This document shows, in pieces, positions 25,101 to 37,045 of a stretch of 64,000 bases of DNA. Both the position numbers and the translations under genes were made by a program. Location of the stretch: the NCBI GenBank assembly GCA_032191485.1, contig JAVDOI010000006.1, positions 8,600,056-8,664,055 on the forward strand, given 5' to 3'. Position 1 is the first letter of the stretch. Each line of letters opens with the position of its first letter. The notes under the pieces were generated by a model, which had not been told where the DNA came from, searched no databases, and worked only from the letters and a program-made list of their open reading frames with translations. Source of the stretch: Leptoclinus maculatus (Eukaryota > Chordata > Actinopteri > Perciformes > Stichaeidae).

Positions 25101-26335
25101 GTGAGATGAGAGGAGCTGATGATACCTTTTCAGAGGGCCGGCGAGGCGGAACGAGGAGGAATGGAGAGAGATAAGAGAGGAGTCTGTGCATGTTTAGCTA
25201 AAAAGGGAAACTTTTTTTTTCTCAGCTATAGTGGGCAACTGAGTGCCTGTCACATAACTATAACCAACACCACTTCAACTTAGACTCAGTCCTTCAAAAT
25301 AAAGACTGCACTACAGCTCCCGCAGGGGATTCCACATGGTTTAGAGTTTTTAATCGAGTGCTTCGATAGCCGCGCTTCTATCACTACATGGGCTTCAAAT
25401 AATAGCAGCTGGGAATCATTTTGTTATGGCTGAAACCCGTTTGGTCCTCTATCGTGAAAGAGAAACAGAAATACTGATCTCAGATGATGTTAGCTGCCTT
25501 GAATTCTTCTTTGTTTTTTTTATTATTTCCTTATAGGAGGCAAATTCAGGTCACCCAGACTCTTGAATCAGCATCACAGCCTGCCGCTCTTTTTTTTTTT
25601 TTTTAAACCTGTGATTCTTAGGTGTGAATTTCCTCCCACCATCTTTTTTTTGCCTCATTCTAAATCAAGTTAACATCTAATGGAAAAAAATGTAATCCTC
25701 TTTTGAGGATTGGGCATAATCCAAAACAGTGTGAAATGTGCTGCACTTTAAGCAAATGCTGTTGTTTACGGAAACATATTGTCGCTATAAACCAGGTAAA
25801 CAGAACATTTGGACTGTTTGCAATATACCCACCTTTAGAAAGAAGTATTTATCTAAGCAAATATAATCGTTCATTGTACGCACTATTGTATCAAACTAGC
25901 ATTCGGAATATGAGAATGTGGGAAGAATCATAATATAGGTTTTGCTGAAGGTAGAAACTGATTCCCCCCCCCCCCCAATAGTTGATGATGAACCAACTGG
26001 AAGCCAGAGTCCAACAACCTTTCTACCAAAATATCCCTCCTCAGGCCAAAAAAAGTCAAAGTAGAATCATAATCAGAGTGTTTTAGAGAGGCGCCTGGCT
26101 GTTCCTGGAGAGCTCCCAAAAGGAAGGGCCGGGCCTACTGGTCGGTCCAGAAGGACAAGTAACTTCAGCCATTGTGAGTCACTCACAGGGCAGACAAGGG
26201 GAGGGAGCGGGGAGAATCAACCCAAGACAAAACACAAGGCAACCTCCAGCACACGTGCATTAGGTCACATTACCGAAACTGTCTCTCAACTTGGCAGACA
26301 GCACAATTAATAACGCTGCCGCTCGTGTAAATAGG

Positions 26336-26368
<33 letters not shown>

Positions 26369-27171
26369 CTGTGGGTGTCGGTTGGTCTTTGTCCCTCTAA
26401 GTTTACATTAGGATTGACAGAAGGAGGGAAAGAACTGCGAATGAAAATAAAGAAGAAATAGTCGGGTGAGAGACCGAGACAGAACCAAAGAGCGTGTCGG
26501 CGTGGCCACAGGGCCCAGGACAAGGTAGAACTCCGGGTAGGAGGAGGACAGCGTGGGGGAGGGATAAGAGTCGGACTTGGGAGGGAGAGAAAGAAAAACA
26601 CAGAGGGAGACGTGTTGGAAAGACAGAAATGTGAGCACAGAGGAAGAGAGATAAGGAGAGGCTGGTGGGAGCGGGGGAAGATGAGAGGAAGAGTGGCGAG
26701 TGAGAGGAATGCCAGAGACAAAGAGGGGAGGAGAGGAGAGACTAAATATATCGCCGTCTTTTCAACAGAACACCGGGCTGCATATGAAAAGTCTTCGGCG
26801 TAACTACGGCTTATAGGACAGCAGTGAACGCTACAGGCCTCGAAGCTGCAGACGATGACCTTGTTGTTGTACACTTGCCAACTTTTTGACAAGAGAGTTG
26901 AGAAGGAAGACAAACTTCTCTCTGAGAAGCACCACACAGAGTGTACCCTGTAGTGTATTTCCGTCTCAGGTCTGAATACATTGCCGTGCACGACAGACGG
27001 CAGCCTCACTGGGGGACACAATCATCGCAAGATACGAAATATTCCGCTCCCTGTGGTTTTTTTTAAATGTGTTTAAATGTTATTTAAACTGATTAAGTCT
27101 CCCCTCTGTTTCTATTTTTCTATTGCATTCCAGTGTGCTGAATAAAGCGCCTCGCTCCCTCCACCTCTGAA

Positions 27172-27192
27172 CCCCCCCCCCCCCCCCCCCCC
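27172..27192. repeat. Poly-C tract (C21)
   Basis: 21 consecutive C on the plus strand, that is G21 in the minus strand. Confidence 0.9.
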
Positions 27193-27289
27193 TCCTCTGC
27201 ATTCTCAGCCAGCCACCTCGCCCGTAGTGTACAAATACATCACACCAATACAGGCCAGGCAAAAAAGACCTGCCATGTTCCATGGTCCC

Positions 27290-27500
27290 CCAGGGACCCC
27301 ACTGCCACTCATAACTCCCATATCCCTCGCTTATTTCAGCCACTCACCGCCACTTTCGAAGCAGATTGAAAATATGGCTGAGGGGTTATTTGCAAGCCAT
27401 TATCGGACGTTGTTTGGGTATTTTATGCACACTTGGCCCGTCGGATTTAAAGTGAGGTGGATGGCATCTGTAATGATGCAAGAAATGTTGGAGTAGACGC
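27290..27500. promoter_or_regulatory. Candidate conserved non-coding element
   Basis: Repeat-free intronic block between a C21 tract and AT-rich DNA, with GGGGTTATTTGCAAGCC, CATTATCGGACG and TTTATGCACACTTGG motifs. Confidence 0.2.
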
Positions 27501-28104
27501 CATGCTGGGAAGTAAAAGTGCAAAACTGGATGGAGAGCAGACAAAAGGGGGCTTTATAGTTTCTGCCATTTATAGTCGTATAGGACGGATATGGTAGCAA
27601 TATTGAAGTGTTTGATTTTATTAAGTGCCTGACATGGATGGAAACAAAGTCACCATTCTAAAAATAATCAATATCAATACGAAGAACTGCAGCCCCGATA
27701 TAAAGCAAAGTAAAAAGCAATACTTGCCATTGCCAGCCCAGTTATCAATGCATTCTCTTTCTGCACAGCAACTGAGATCAAGCTTCGCCCTCCGTCCGCT
27801 ATATCTGAACGGACTTAATACAAGCAACCTTTTTGTTCTCTACCAAAATCACATTGCGCGGAGCTAAAATCTGTTCTACAAAGCTCTGGAATCAAACCAC
27901 AACCTAATACGTCTTTGGTACAAGTGGGCCTTGACCTATTATTTGACAAACGCTTTTTGATAATGGGATTCAGCACTAAGCCGGTCTCCATCGGCCGCAC
28001 CGCAATCCACTTTCCTCTTGCAGGTCGGCTGACCCCCTCCCTCGGTGTGCTGAAGTGTGGCTCGTATGATCTGTTCTGGCTTGTTAAAACTCATGATTTC
28101 ACTA

Positions 28105-28122
28105 GGGGGGGGGGGGGGGGGG
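28105..28122. repeat. Poly-G tract (G18)
   Basis: 18 consecutive G. Confidence 0.9.
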
Positions 28123-28212
28123 AGCGGTTAAGGCGCGCACAACGACAGGAACCTGTCACCAGAGTCGTGCTCGTGACCTCTACCCACAATGAGACATCCT
28201 CAGAGGAGCCCT

Positions 28213-28215
28213 GCT

Positions 28216-28251
<36 letters not shown>

Positions 28252-28264
28252 GCTCTCTCTCTCT
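28213..28264. repeat. (CT)n tract
   Basis: About 25 CT units with two CG interruptions on the plus strand. Confidence 0.9.
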
Positions 28265-28439
28265 AGGAATATTCAAGTCTCGAATCGCACGCCTCATTTG
28301 AATTCCAACGGCTCAACAAACACACAGGTTTTTAGCTCAATCGTCCAAGAGAAAGCACATTTTTCAAAAGAAGTGACTCATGAGTTGTGAATCTTGTTTG
28401 TCGAGGAGGTGACTTGCTGTACGCCCTGACCTTTCCAAG

Positions 28440-28620
28440 GGGAGAACTAGGTGAATTAATTTCTCCTGGCGTTGTTTGTATGAGGCGCGAGGCAGCAATT
28501 ATTGAAGCCTAATGAATAACTGGGACGAAACAAAGCGCCAACACACTCTCATCATTTCTGCTCACCCCCCCCCAAAAGGCTACATTACCATCTTAAATGC
28601 AAATTAAGCTCTTACTGGAA
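28440..28620. promoter_or_regulatory. Candidate conserved non-coding element
   Basis: Repeat-free block with AGGTGAATTAATTTCTCC, GCAATTATTGAAGCC and TAATGAATAACTGGG (several ATTA cores). Confidence 0.2.
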
Positions 28621-28962
28621 ATGCAGACAAGTCGCTCTTGGGAGGAGAGGAAAAAGAAAAATGCATTATTCCTTCTCCCTAACCTGTAGACTCAAACAGC
28701 ACGCAGTGCGAACACAAGCCATATTTAACCGTCTTCATGGAGGTGGCCATTAATTCCTGTTAAGACATGAAAGAGGGTGGAAAAAAACGTGCGTTTCCAA
28801 AGCGGATGGAGACGGTTTGAGTTCAGTTCAGTTCAGCGAGCCTTTATTTTGTCACATGACGTCAGTCTGTCACTAAAGAAGGGACATTTACAGTTACATA
28901 TGGGGCTTAACAAGCATACTGGAACACGAAGCGTCTTTGTAAGCTGATTCACAAAAAGAGGA

Positions 28963-28981
28963 GGGGGGGGGGGGGGGGGGG
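28963..28981. repeat. Poly-G tract (G19)
   Basis: 19 consecutive G, about 190 bp upstream of a CpG-dense pocket. Confidence 0.9.
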
Positions 28982-29169
28982 AAATAAGAGACTCGGAGAA
29001 AAAGAGATGGACAGATTATGTAGGGTAACCACGACCGCTTTGACCAGCACCGAAAAAAAAACGCTTAAGGCTGCTATCATGTCAAATAAGAGAAATCCTG
29101 GAGAGCCTCAAACTGCAGCGCTCCGAGCCTTTATTTCACAAACCCCCCTGCTGAGCACACAACCAAATC

Positions 29170-29340
29170 TCCCACTTCGCAACGGATTTCAGAGTCATCC
29201 GTCAACGCACGGACTGCTGTGGTTGCGTGTGAACGCGCGGTCGATGGGCGACGACGACGCTCGAGATGCTTCGTCCAGCGAGCCCGACTCCGCGTGGCCT
29301 ATATTCTGGCCTCGGAGCGGAAAGGGGGCTGTGCAATGTC
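29170..29340. promoter_or_regulatory. CpG-dense pocket in intron 1
   Basis: Short GC-rich interval with clustered CpGs (GTGAACGCGCGGTCGATGGG, GACGACGACGCTCGAGATGC). It could be an internal promoter or exon remnant; no splice signal pair was identified. Confidence 0.3.
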
Positions 29341-31086
29341 GCTAATTTAGGTCACTGGATTGCTGGTTTGTGTTCCTTTCGGGAACAGATGTGATGAATG
29401 TGTGTGCATGTAGGGGTAGTTAAACTGTATCCACTGTATGCGTTTCCTAGGCTAAAATAAGCTCGTCTTCTCCCTCTCTCTCTCTCTGTCCCGTTGTAAT
29501 CTGGCCTCTATTAGCAGGCCGGTGGCTGTCGTAGTTGGCTGGCTGGCTATGCGTTTGTGCCGAGGGTCCTCGGGGAGAAATATGTCAGCCTGACCTGCAG
29601 CTTGGACGAGAGCCTCACCGCCGCCTCATGCTATGAACATGACAGGACGCGCTGAGAACGTAGGGAGCGGAAAGATAAATGGAGTTTGAACACAGACACA
29701 GAGAGAGAGAGAGAGTACTGCGCGCAATACTTTCTTTGTCTCCTGTGGTTGTTGAAGTACGGCCAAGTATTTAAGCAGTAAATACACACAAACGTGCACA
29801 CAATAGTACACACACACACTTGGCTCTCTTGACAGGCATAAACCTCAACAAGAACAACAGTGAAACAGGATCCTGAATCCATCTCCTGAAACTGTGAAGT
29901 CAACAGTCTCGTTACCAAAGCGCTCCCAGAACATCGGAAATGGGGGAAATATTGATTTCCCTGTCAGTTGTCGCGTCTCTTTCGCCTCTCAAGACGCACG
30001 TCTACTCGCATGCACTAACTCAACGTGATCTTCGGAAAGGTGGCACTAAGGAAGCCTGTTAGTTTCCCCCTCTGCGATGGCAGCTAGCTTAAAAGCAGTG
30101 GCTCTCTCTCTCGAGCGGCAACGGGAGAGAGAGAGAGCGTTTAAAACGAGACTTAAGAGACGGAGAAACAATGCGATGCACAAAACCACAGCCGAACAAG
30201 CACCACCTGCAACGTCTGCACAGAGAAAAGCATGCAACACACTGCAAAGAGTAAACAACACACAAAACGGCGACCCATCACACAGACGCGGGGCCGGGGC
30301 TTTACCACAGTGGCGCCGGGGCAGGGCAGGCGGCAGCAGCAGCTACTAATTAAGAGCGGTTGACTGAACGGCTATAGTTAGGGCTACAGCTGCAGGGCTG
30401 AGGAGAATAGGGCGACAGGTCTGACACCGTGTCTGTGTGAGTGTGTGTGTGTGTGTTACTACTCGCAGCCCGGGGCCTGCAGGCTAGGGCCCCACTTCAA
30501 GTCTTGCTGACTCAGATTCAACACTGCCTGTCTGGCAGCAATACTGCTGGTACAGCTAGAAGGGGGAGGAAGAGCAATTTGCTCTTTCCCTGTCTCTGTT
30601 ACTTTCTCCCTTTTCTCTTTCCCCTCACATGGTGTTTTACGCCACGTTTTTTTTTCGTGCATCTTTCCGTTTCACTTCCTCTTTTCATTCCCTTGCTCCA
30701 CTTTCCAGCCAGCCTATCATTTATGTCTCTCCCCTCTTTCCTCTCTCCGCTTCCGCACACAGTCAATACGATTCAATAAGCGTCGTTAGTGGATGCGCTT
30801 GTAGAGCAGAAGTGGGTAGTACAGTGGGATCAAAGCAGGAAATGCATTTGCTTTTAATGACGAGCGACTGATAAACACTTCTTCGACAGTGATACTCCAG
30901 TTGAACCTTTTTCCTGTCTGTCTTTCCGACTCCCACTTGTGGATACTAGTTCCTGTTCTCCTGCTGCAACTGTAGCGCATCAAACCTGTTGAGCAGCTTT
31001 GGGAATTAACAGCTCCACTGGTTCAGTGCATTGCGTTGTGACATGTAAACACAAACAAGAAAGATGACACATGTCAAGGTCTGAGA

Positions 31087-31405
31087 TAGGGCTGGAAGAT
31101 ATATAACGAGAATCAATTATCTGACCAAATACCTCAATGTCAATATTCCAACAATAGTGTATGGTCGATCGTTGGTCTTTTAACTAAATATTCATGCGAT
31201 GAGATTTTTGATACATAATCCTGATAATGTTTACATAATAAATAAGTGGGTGAAGGCCAATGATAGAACAGCTAGATCAGTCTGGTGAGTTAAAAAAAAT
31301 TACAGAATTTTACTGTAATTCAGTCTTTAAAACTAGGAAAAGACACTTATGCCATATTACGATATCTAAAATCTAATATATCATCGATATATTGCCCCAG
31401 TCCTA
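31087..31405 (+). mobile_element. hAT-like non-autonomous element (MITE), 319 bp, with target duplication
   Basis: The element begins TAGGGCTGG and ends CCAGTCCTA (8 of 9 inverted match). It is flanked by near-identical 8-bp target duplications, GTCTGAGA at 31079-31086 and GCCTGAGA at 31406-31413, a hallmark of hAT insertion. The interior has ATAGAACAGCTAGATCAGTC, AAACTAGGAAAAGACACTTATGCC and repeated GATAT motifs, as in a fish family I recognise by its cGATATa-rich ends. There is no coding capacity. Confidence 0.8.
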
Positions 31406-32935
31406 GCCTGAGATATCCACAATGCCACTTTTACAATAGTTATATTTTATAGCTTGGAATAAATGCGTTTGCCATCTCAAGCAAGACATTGTGTAATGGT
31501 ATCTCTTTAAGACATATATATGCATGTGTTGCTATTGCGATCTAAAAGGCAGTTAAGGCAAATCATTGTAATAAAATAACTGGTGACCATATTAACATAT
31601 ATTAAAAAGGGCCTTGTGGCAGCATAAGAGGCTTGGCCTAGGCCTTAGTTGTTTAGCGTGCCGGCTAATCCTATTGTTGTCGTCTCTGGAGCATAAGTAG
31701 CCAGCTTGATGTTAAATCCTTGCTTTTGTCTCTTTGTGTCTCATTTGCTGCCATCGAAGGCCTAAAATAACAGTCCTTCAGGTTTAAGTGTAGACCAGTT
31801 TTGAAAGTCAAGTAGCACTCTCAAGCATACCGTGAGCGCACACTGTGGAGAACCCTGCGAATATCACATCACACCGGCCTTACATGACGGAGCATTCGAC
31901 TGTGGCTACCTATTGACTGACTCACTGCCCGTCCACTCTGCATTCCCAGCATTTCTGAACTGCCAAAGAATGAAGAAGTGACATTGTTGAGATAGTGGGA
32001 GGGTTTATGGTATGAAATCGGCAAGTTGCCATTCTCAGGCACCAGGTCCTACACCGACTTTCTTTCTCCAGGGCTGCAGTTTACTGTGGTGCTGGCTGCA
32101 TACACACAAACACACACTTGCTCTTTTGTGTTTGCAGTCCAAACAGAGCGTTATGGGAGAGTGTGTCAGTTTATTGTTTGTATGTTCCACTCTCTGCTCC
32201 CTGATGTTTACCTCTGCAGAACAATGGACTGGCCTGGGAAAACTTGAGCACATGAGATGTGATCCTGTGTGTGTGTGTGTGTGTTTTACCAGTGAAGAAT
32301 TTCTGCTTGCATTTCCATGATAAACACAACACGGTTTACTTTGCCACTCCTTAACTATCACTGTGCCATCTCTGAGCCATGGGAACAATTTTGATTCGTG
32401 TCCAGGATTTGCAATTTTTTGTTCTCCGGCTTGTCATGTTCAACAAGTCGGCAACACGGCTAAGAGGAAATCTAAATTTGATTAATTCCAAAATAGGCTA
32501 GACAATACATAATTTAGGCTGCCTGTGTGTGAAGATAGAGCACTTTTTTTTCCTGTGTCCTTATGTTTCCAATTTGCAATCATTTTCCAGCAGCAGTGCC
32601 ATCCACAGCGAGAGAGCACTGCATTGCCACAGTCCTTTCATGAAGGAACAGACTCGACACCACAGATACCATCTCTACCGCACCTTACTGGATCATACTA
32701 ACTGTAGGAACAATCATATCTCCAAAGTATTCTTGGGCGCGCAGGTGTCCTCTAAAAGCACCAACAGTTACTGGGTAAATATTAGCACATTGGTCAGACG
32801 AAGTACAAAATTCCGTTTGATTTTGTCAATATTGCGCAGCACTATTTTCCACATTAGGAATGTAGTATGTCAATATACAATGTTACCCAGACATCTGAAT
32901 ATAGGACATAAGTAGAGATAGACACAAACACTAGA

Positions 32936-33055
32936 GATGTCAAGTAGAGCGGTCAAAAAGGCGAAAATCGATTTAGACCTTTCAATTCCAAGAATTGTGA
33001 CATAAAAATCGAAAGACAAATTGAATTGTGGATTTGGAGAATCGTGACACCTCTA
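32936..33055 (+). mobile_element. MITE-like remnant with 'gtgacacctcta' end
   Basis: TAGAGATGTCAAG at the left and GAATCGTGACACCTCTA at the right form imperfect inverted ends around an A/T-rich body with AAAATCGATTT and AATCGAAAGACAAATTGAA motifs. About 120 bp, non-coding. Confidence 0.45.
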
Positions 33056-33814
33056 CTAACTACAGACTGTTAATTCAACCAGCCGTACGTATAACCTACT
33101 CTGATATCTGGGCTTCTAGCCAGCCAACAGTTGGGCTAACTGTCTCGTGTGAGTTTACCAATGAGGCTAAAACTCATACTGCTACTATGGCTAGTGGACT
33201 GGGCCCTAACTTACCTCTGGCTTCAATCTGAGAGTGCAGTCGGGGTTACTTCATCTACATGTGGCCATTATTGTCAGCGTGTGCCGCGAATGCAAGAGAG
33301 TGTACCTATTCATAAAGATTCTCCATGATCATCCAACAATTACTCAAAATCAGTGTAAAAAGAGAGAACCCATTGTGTGTTATGAGATGAGAAATCGTAT
33401 CAAAAGAGTGTCATAAAGCACAGCGTGTGATCACGAGGAAATGCAGTGTAGCTTTTCATTATGGGAGCTCGACACAGAGACGAGGCAGACAGCGAGAGAA
33501 CAGAGAGGCCTGCGCTGTGCCCATCCTCACTTTGGCCCAGTGCCAGGCCTGCTCCGACAGAGGAAGCGAGAGAAAGGGAGGGCATTGAGAGCGCGTGTGT
33601 GTGTGTGTGTGTGTGAGAGAGGGGGCAAACACTCCCCTGGCAGGATCTCCGGGACCCGGCGGAGGGCAGGGTTCAGCCGGTGAAGGAGAGGCTGCGTGCC
33701 CGGCAGTCAATTAGCGGCTCGCATTTACACAACAAATGGAGCTCCCACTGTTTCTCGAGCGCTCACACGAGCGCGCACACAAGGCACCACTCGTGAGTGT
33801 ATGCACTCGGCGCT

Positions 33815-33832
33815 CGTCGGCACACGCCGACG
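33815..33832. repeat. 7-bp GC-rich hairpin in a CpG-dense pocket
   Basis: CGTCGGC, ACAC loop, GCCGACG: a perfect stem. It sits in a locally CpG-rich stretch (about 33580-33850) with GAGCGCGC-type motifs. Confidence 0.8.
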
Positions 33833-34426
33833 CAGGGTCAGAGAGATGTGGAGGGGAGGAAGAGAAAGGGAGAGCGAGAGGCCAGCTATCTGCTGGAGTG
33901 GTACTCTACAGACACTAACTCATCGGCCGTATCAGAAACATAAGCAGAGCTGCAGCGAGCGCGGTGAAACTAAATCTCTGCTGCTGAAAACTGCAGCTGG
34001 GACACGGAAACTTGTTCCTATTGCCTTTTGTCCTTAGTAGAGTTAACAGAGGAGATAGTGGTAAAGAAAAAGTTGTACATCATGATCTAGATTGGGTTTT
34101 GGATGATTGTTTAAGAAAACAAAGCTAACTTTTTTGTATTATTTCATGATAGTGTACGCCCTTAAAAGGTTAACTGAATCTGCATTCCCGCCAGCGACGT
34201 TGCATTATCTTAGGCTACTTGTCTACCAGCCCGCCCCATAAACTTCCAATGATAAGACAGCAGCAAAACGGCTGAGTCAACACTTTCCCACCAATCCATA
34301 TCTTAACATTAGATCACTCCGCTATGGTTGACGAGTAAATTATTAATCCTCTGTGCAACAGCTTGTTCTCGTTGGTGTAAAAGCAATAAGTTGTGGTACT
34401 GTAGTTCGATTTTTGGTGTTTTGCAG

Positions 34427-34992
34427 TAGGGCTGCACGATTGTGATAATCTTGATTATTTTGATCAATATTAAGATTACGACTATGTATTGATTTTAGGA
34501 ACAAAATATGTTTATTGAACCTTCACATTTTAAATACACAGCACTGCTAATGTAAAATATTTGCATCAAAATAAGCAAAATATAATTCTACCAAAACTTT
34601 TTACACAAACTTAAATCATCGCTTTCACATTGTGCTATATTCCAGCTAATTAACCAATCTGTGCTTCAAAATAGGACTTACGGTTCACCTTTACCTGAAT
34701 TCAGTGCATTATTGTTTTGTAAAAGGAGTAGTATACCGTGTAGTACTCTTCTACTCTAAAGGTTTTTTGCTGCTGTAAGGTGTGAGCGGCATGACAGATC
34801 CCCAAAAGTGAAGCTAAAAACATCTCGATCTCCCCTTGTTGTTTTTGGAAGCGCTTGATTTAATATGCAGTATGAGTCTTTCTATGAGTGGAGCACGCAT
34901 TAGAAAAGTCAATATCGCAGTCGATATGTTCATGTAATTGTGAGAAGGCCAAATCGTGATCCCGATGTACATTCAATTAATTTGCAGTCGTA
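34427..34992 (+). mobile_element. hAT-like MITE, 566 bp, with target duplication
   Basis: Starts TAGGGCTGCACGATTGTG and ends TTGCAGTCGTA. The flanks are TTTTGCAG (34419-34426) and CTTTGCAG (34993-35000), a 7 of 8 match for an 8-bp hAT target duplication. The terminal ATTATTTTGATCAATATTAAG stretch and the inner AATCGTGATCCCGATG segment are typical of the fish 'gctgcacgatt' MITE family. The inside has no recognisable reading frame. Confidence 0.75.
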
Positions 34993-35566
34993 CTTTGCAG
35001 CATCAAGTGATAATTGTCTGAAAATGGCCTCGGCAGGAACAGACAGCATAATGCATTGGGGCATACCAAATTAATCCAAAACAAAAAAATTTGAATATAA
35101 GGTTGTTCATTTTACTCAAGCGGCCATGAATGCCACTCTTTATGGGGGAGAATCTTGAGTTGAGTCCGCACTGTCTGCCCTATCGAATATCCAGAGTAAA
35201 AACATTGTTGTAAGCACTTGAATGACATTGAAACGTGATAATCCTGTTCAGCGCACAAAATGTTTACAAGCTCTTGTAACGTTCTGCTTTCGCAGTGGTG
35301 CGTATGAACCTGCGACAGAGGGCCGAGGTCCTGTGTGGACGACAACAAGAAAAAGGTGTTTTCCCTGCATGTTTGGAATGAATGGTTGAATAAAGGTTGA
35401 CCCCACGTAGAAAATATCTATACGTAGATTGGATGTTGGGTGACCGGAGCCCAAGACAGGAAGACAGAGGCTCAGGAGACAATCACCGTCTCTGTCTGTC
35501 TTTACTTCCTCTGCTCCTCCCAACCATCTGTCATTCTCTGCCATTGACATTCAGGTGAGAACTGCC

Positions 35567-35707
<141 letters not shown>

Positions 35708-36205
35708 GAGCTCAGCGGTTACAGTGGAGGAAGCCTGCCAACGTTAATGGGAGGAAGATGTGGGTCTATATTGCTGTTGATGAGGTCTTGTGAGTTTGGA
35801 GTGTGTGTGTAGGTATCTCATCACCAGGCGGGTCGGCTCACTTATGTGCGCGTTCTCTCTCTGCAGATCTGCCCTCTATTCACTTCATCCATTCATCTCC
35901 CTGCCTACACATCAATCTATCAGCGACAATTATTGGTGAAACGAGACCACTGGTAAGTGGATGAGAGGTGACCTGCATCATACAGCAATCAAACCCGTCT
36001 CCCTCTCTCTCTCTACCCAACTGTCGCCATTCCTTTCCCTCTCCCTCCAGCTGTGCTCTGAATAGGCCTTTAAATCACTCGGCCCGGGCCCTTTGATTGG
36101 TTGACCTCTCTGCATGATTAAACAGCCATTTTCATCACATCCTCCATAGGAGAGTGACAGAATGAGAAGGAGAGTGAGAGGGGGAGAGACAGACACACTG
36201 ATGAA

Positions 36206-36221
36206 GGGGGGGGGGGGGGGG
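36206..36221. repeat. Poly-G tract (G16)
   Basis: 16 consecutive G. Confidence 0.9.
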
Positions 36222-36944
36222 TAGAGCGAGCCCAACCAGCGGTGATGACGGGCATTTTGGATCAGGGAAGGGAGAGAGTGAAACTGGGCTGAATATCACC
36301 TGGAAGTGAAAAACGCATGCCGAGGAAATGACAAACAAGAATTGACTTTGAGAAGGACAGATGTTATGATAACCTTATATCAATGCATTCCGTCTCCTCT
36401 TGGCTGAGTTATGGTGTTTGTACTGGACAATTAGAGTTTTAACGGATTTCTGTGAAGGCTGATTTGTTGGGCAAACATCTGGTTAGATGTCTGGCTGTCA
36501 CTGCCATTCTCTCTTTAATTATATGGGACTCACGTCATTTATAAATAAATTTGTGATTTCAGTAAATTCAATCAAGCAAGACATCCATAATGGTGGTAAT
36601 TTGATAAACACGGTTTATAGTCCAGCCCCTGTGAAAAGCGGCAGCATTCGGAGAAAAGAGACGATTTTATTTCCCTGAGCAGCTTGTAGTGAGTGAGCAG
36701 GAAGCATAAGGAACCATTTCTGCATCGCATTGGAACTTTGTAAAACAAACAAAGAAATAAATGCAAAGACATAGATGTCCCGAATTGTTATTTATTTCTT
36801 AAGTACCAGCAATTTTATAAAAATATCTTCAAAACTAACTACAATTCAAGTGTAAACCTTTTTGATGCAGCAGAAAATTGGTCAAAACTTTAACAGGTAT
36901 TAAAATTCCAGGACATAACGTATATGGTATATTTTAGATCTGAA

Positions 36945-37045
36945 TTTAATAGATAGGCCCTTTTATCACAGATGCCCGATACGGCTATTTGAGTCAGTTT
37001 CCGCCCCCGATATCTGATAGAGTACTATCGCTGCATCCCCTCTAT
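36945..37045. mobile_element. Short remnant of a 'gcccgatatcggctatttgagt' fish repeat
   Basis: GATGCCCGATACGGCTATTTGAGTCAG, CCCCGATATCTGATAGAGTA and CGCTGCATCCC follow the order of a known-looking short fish MITE. It is diverged and incomplete. No insertion footprint seen. Confidence 0.35.

Noticed and set aside
28813..28860. GTTCAGTTCAGTTCAG short repeat
   Set aside because: Three copies of a 5-bp unit only; no wider structure.
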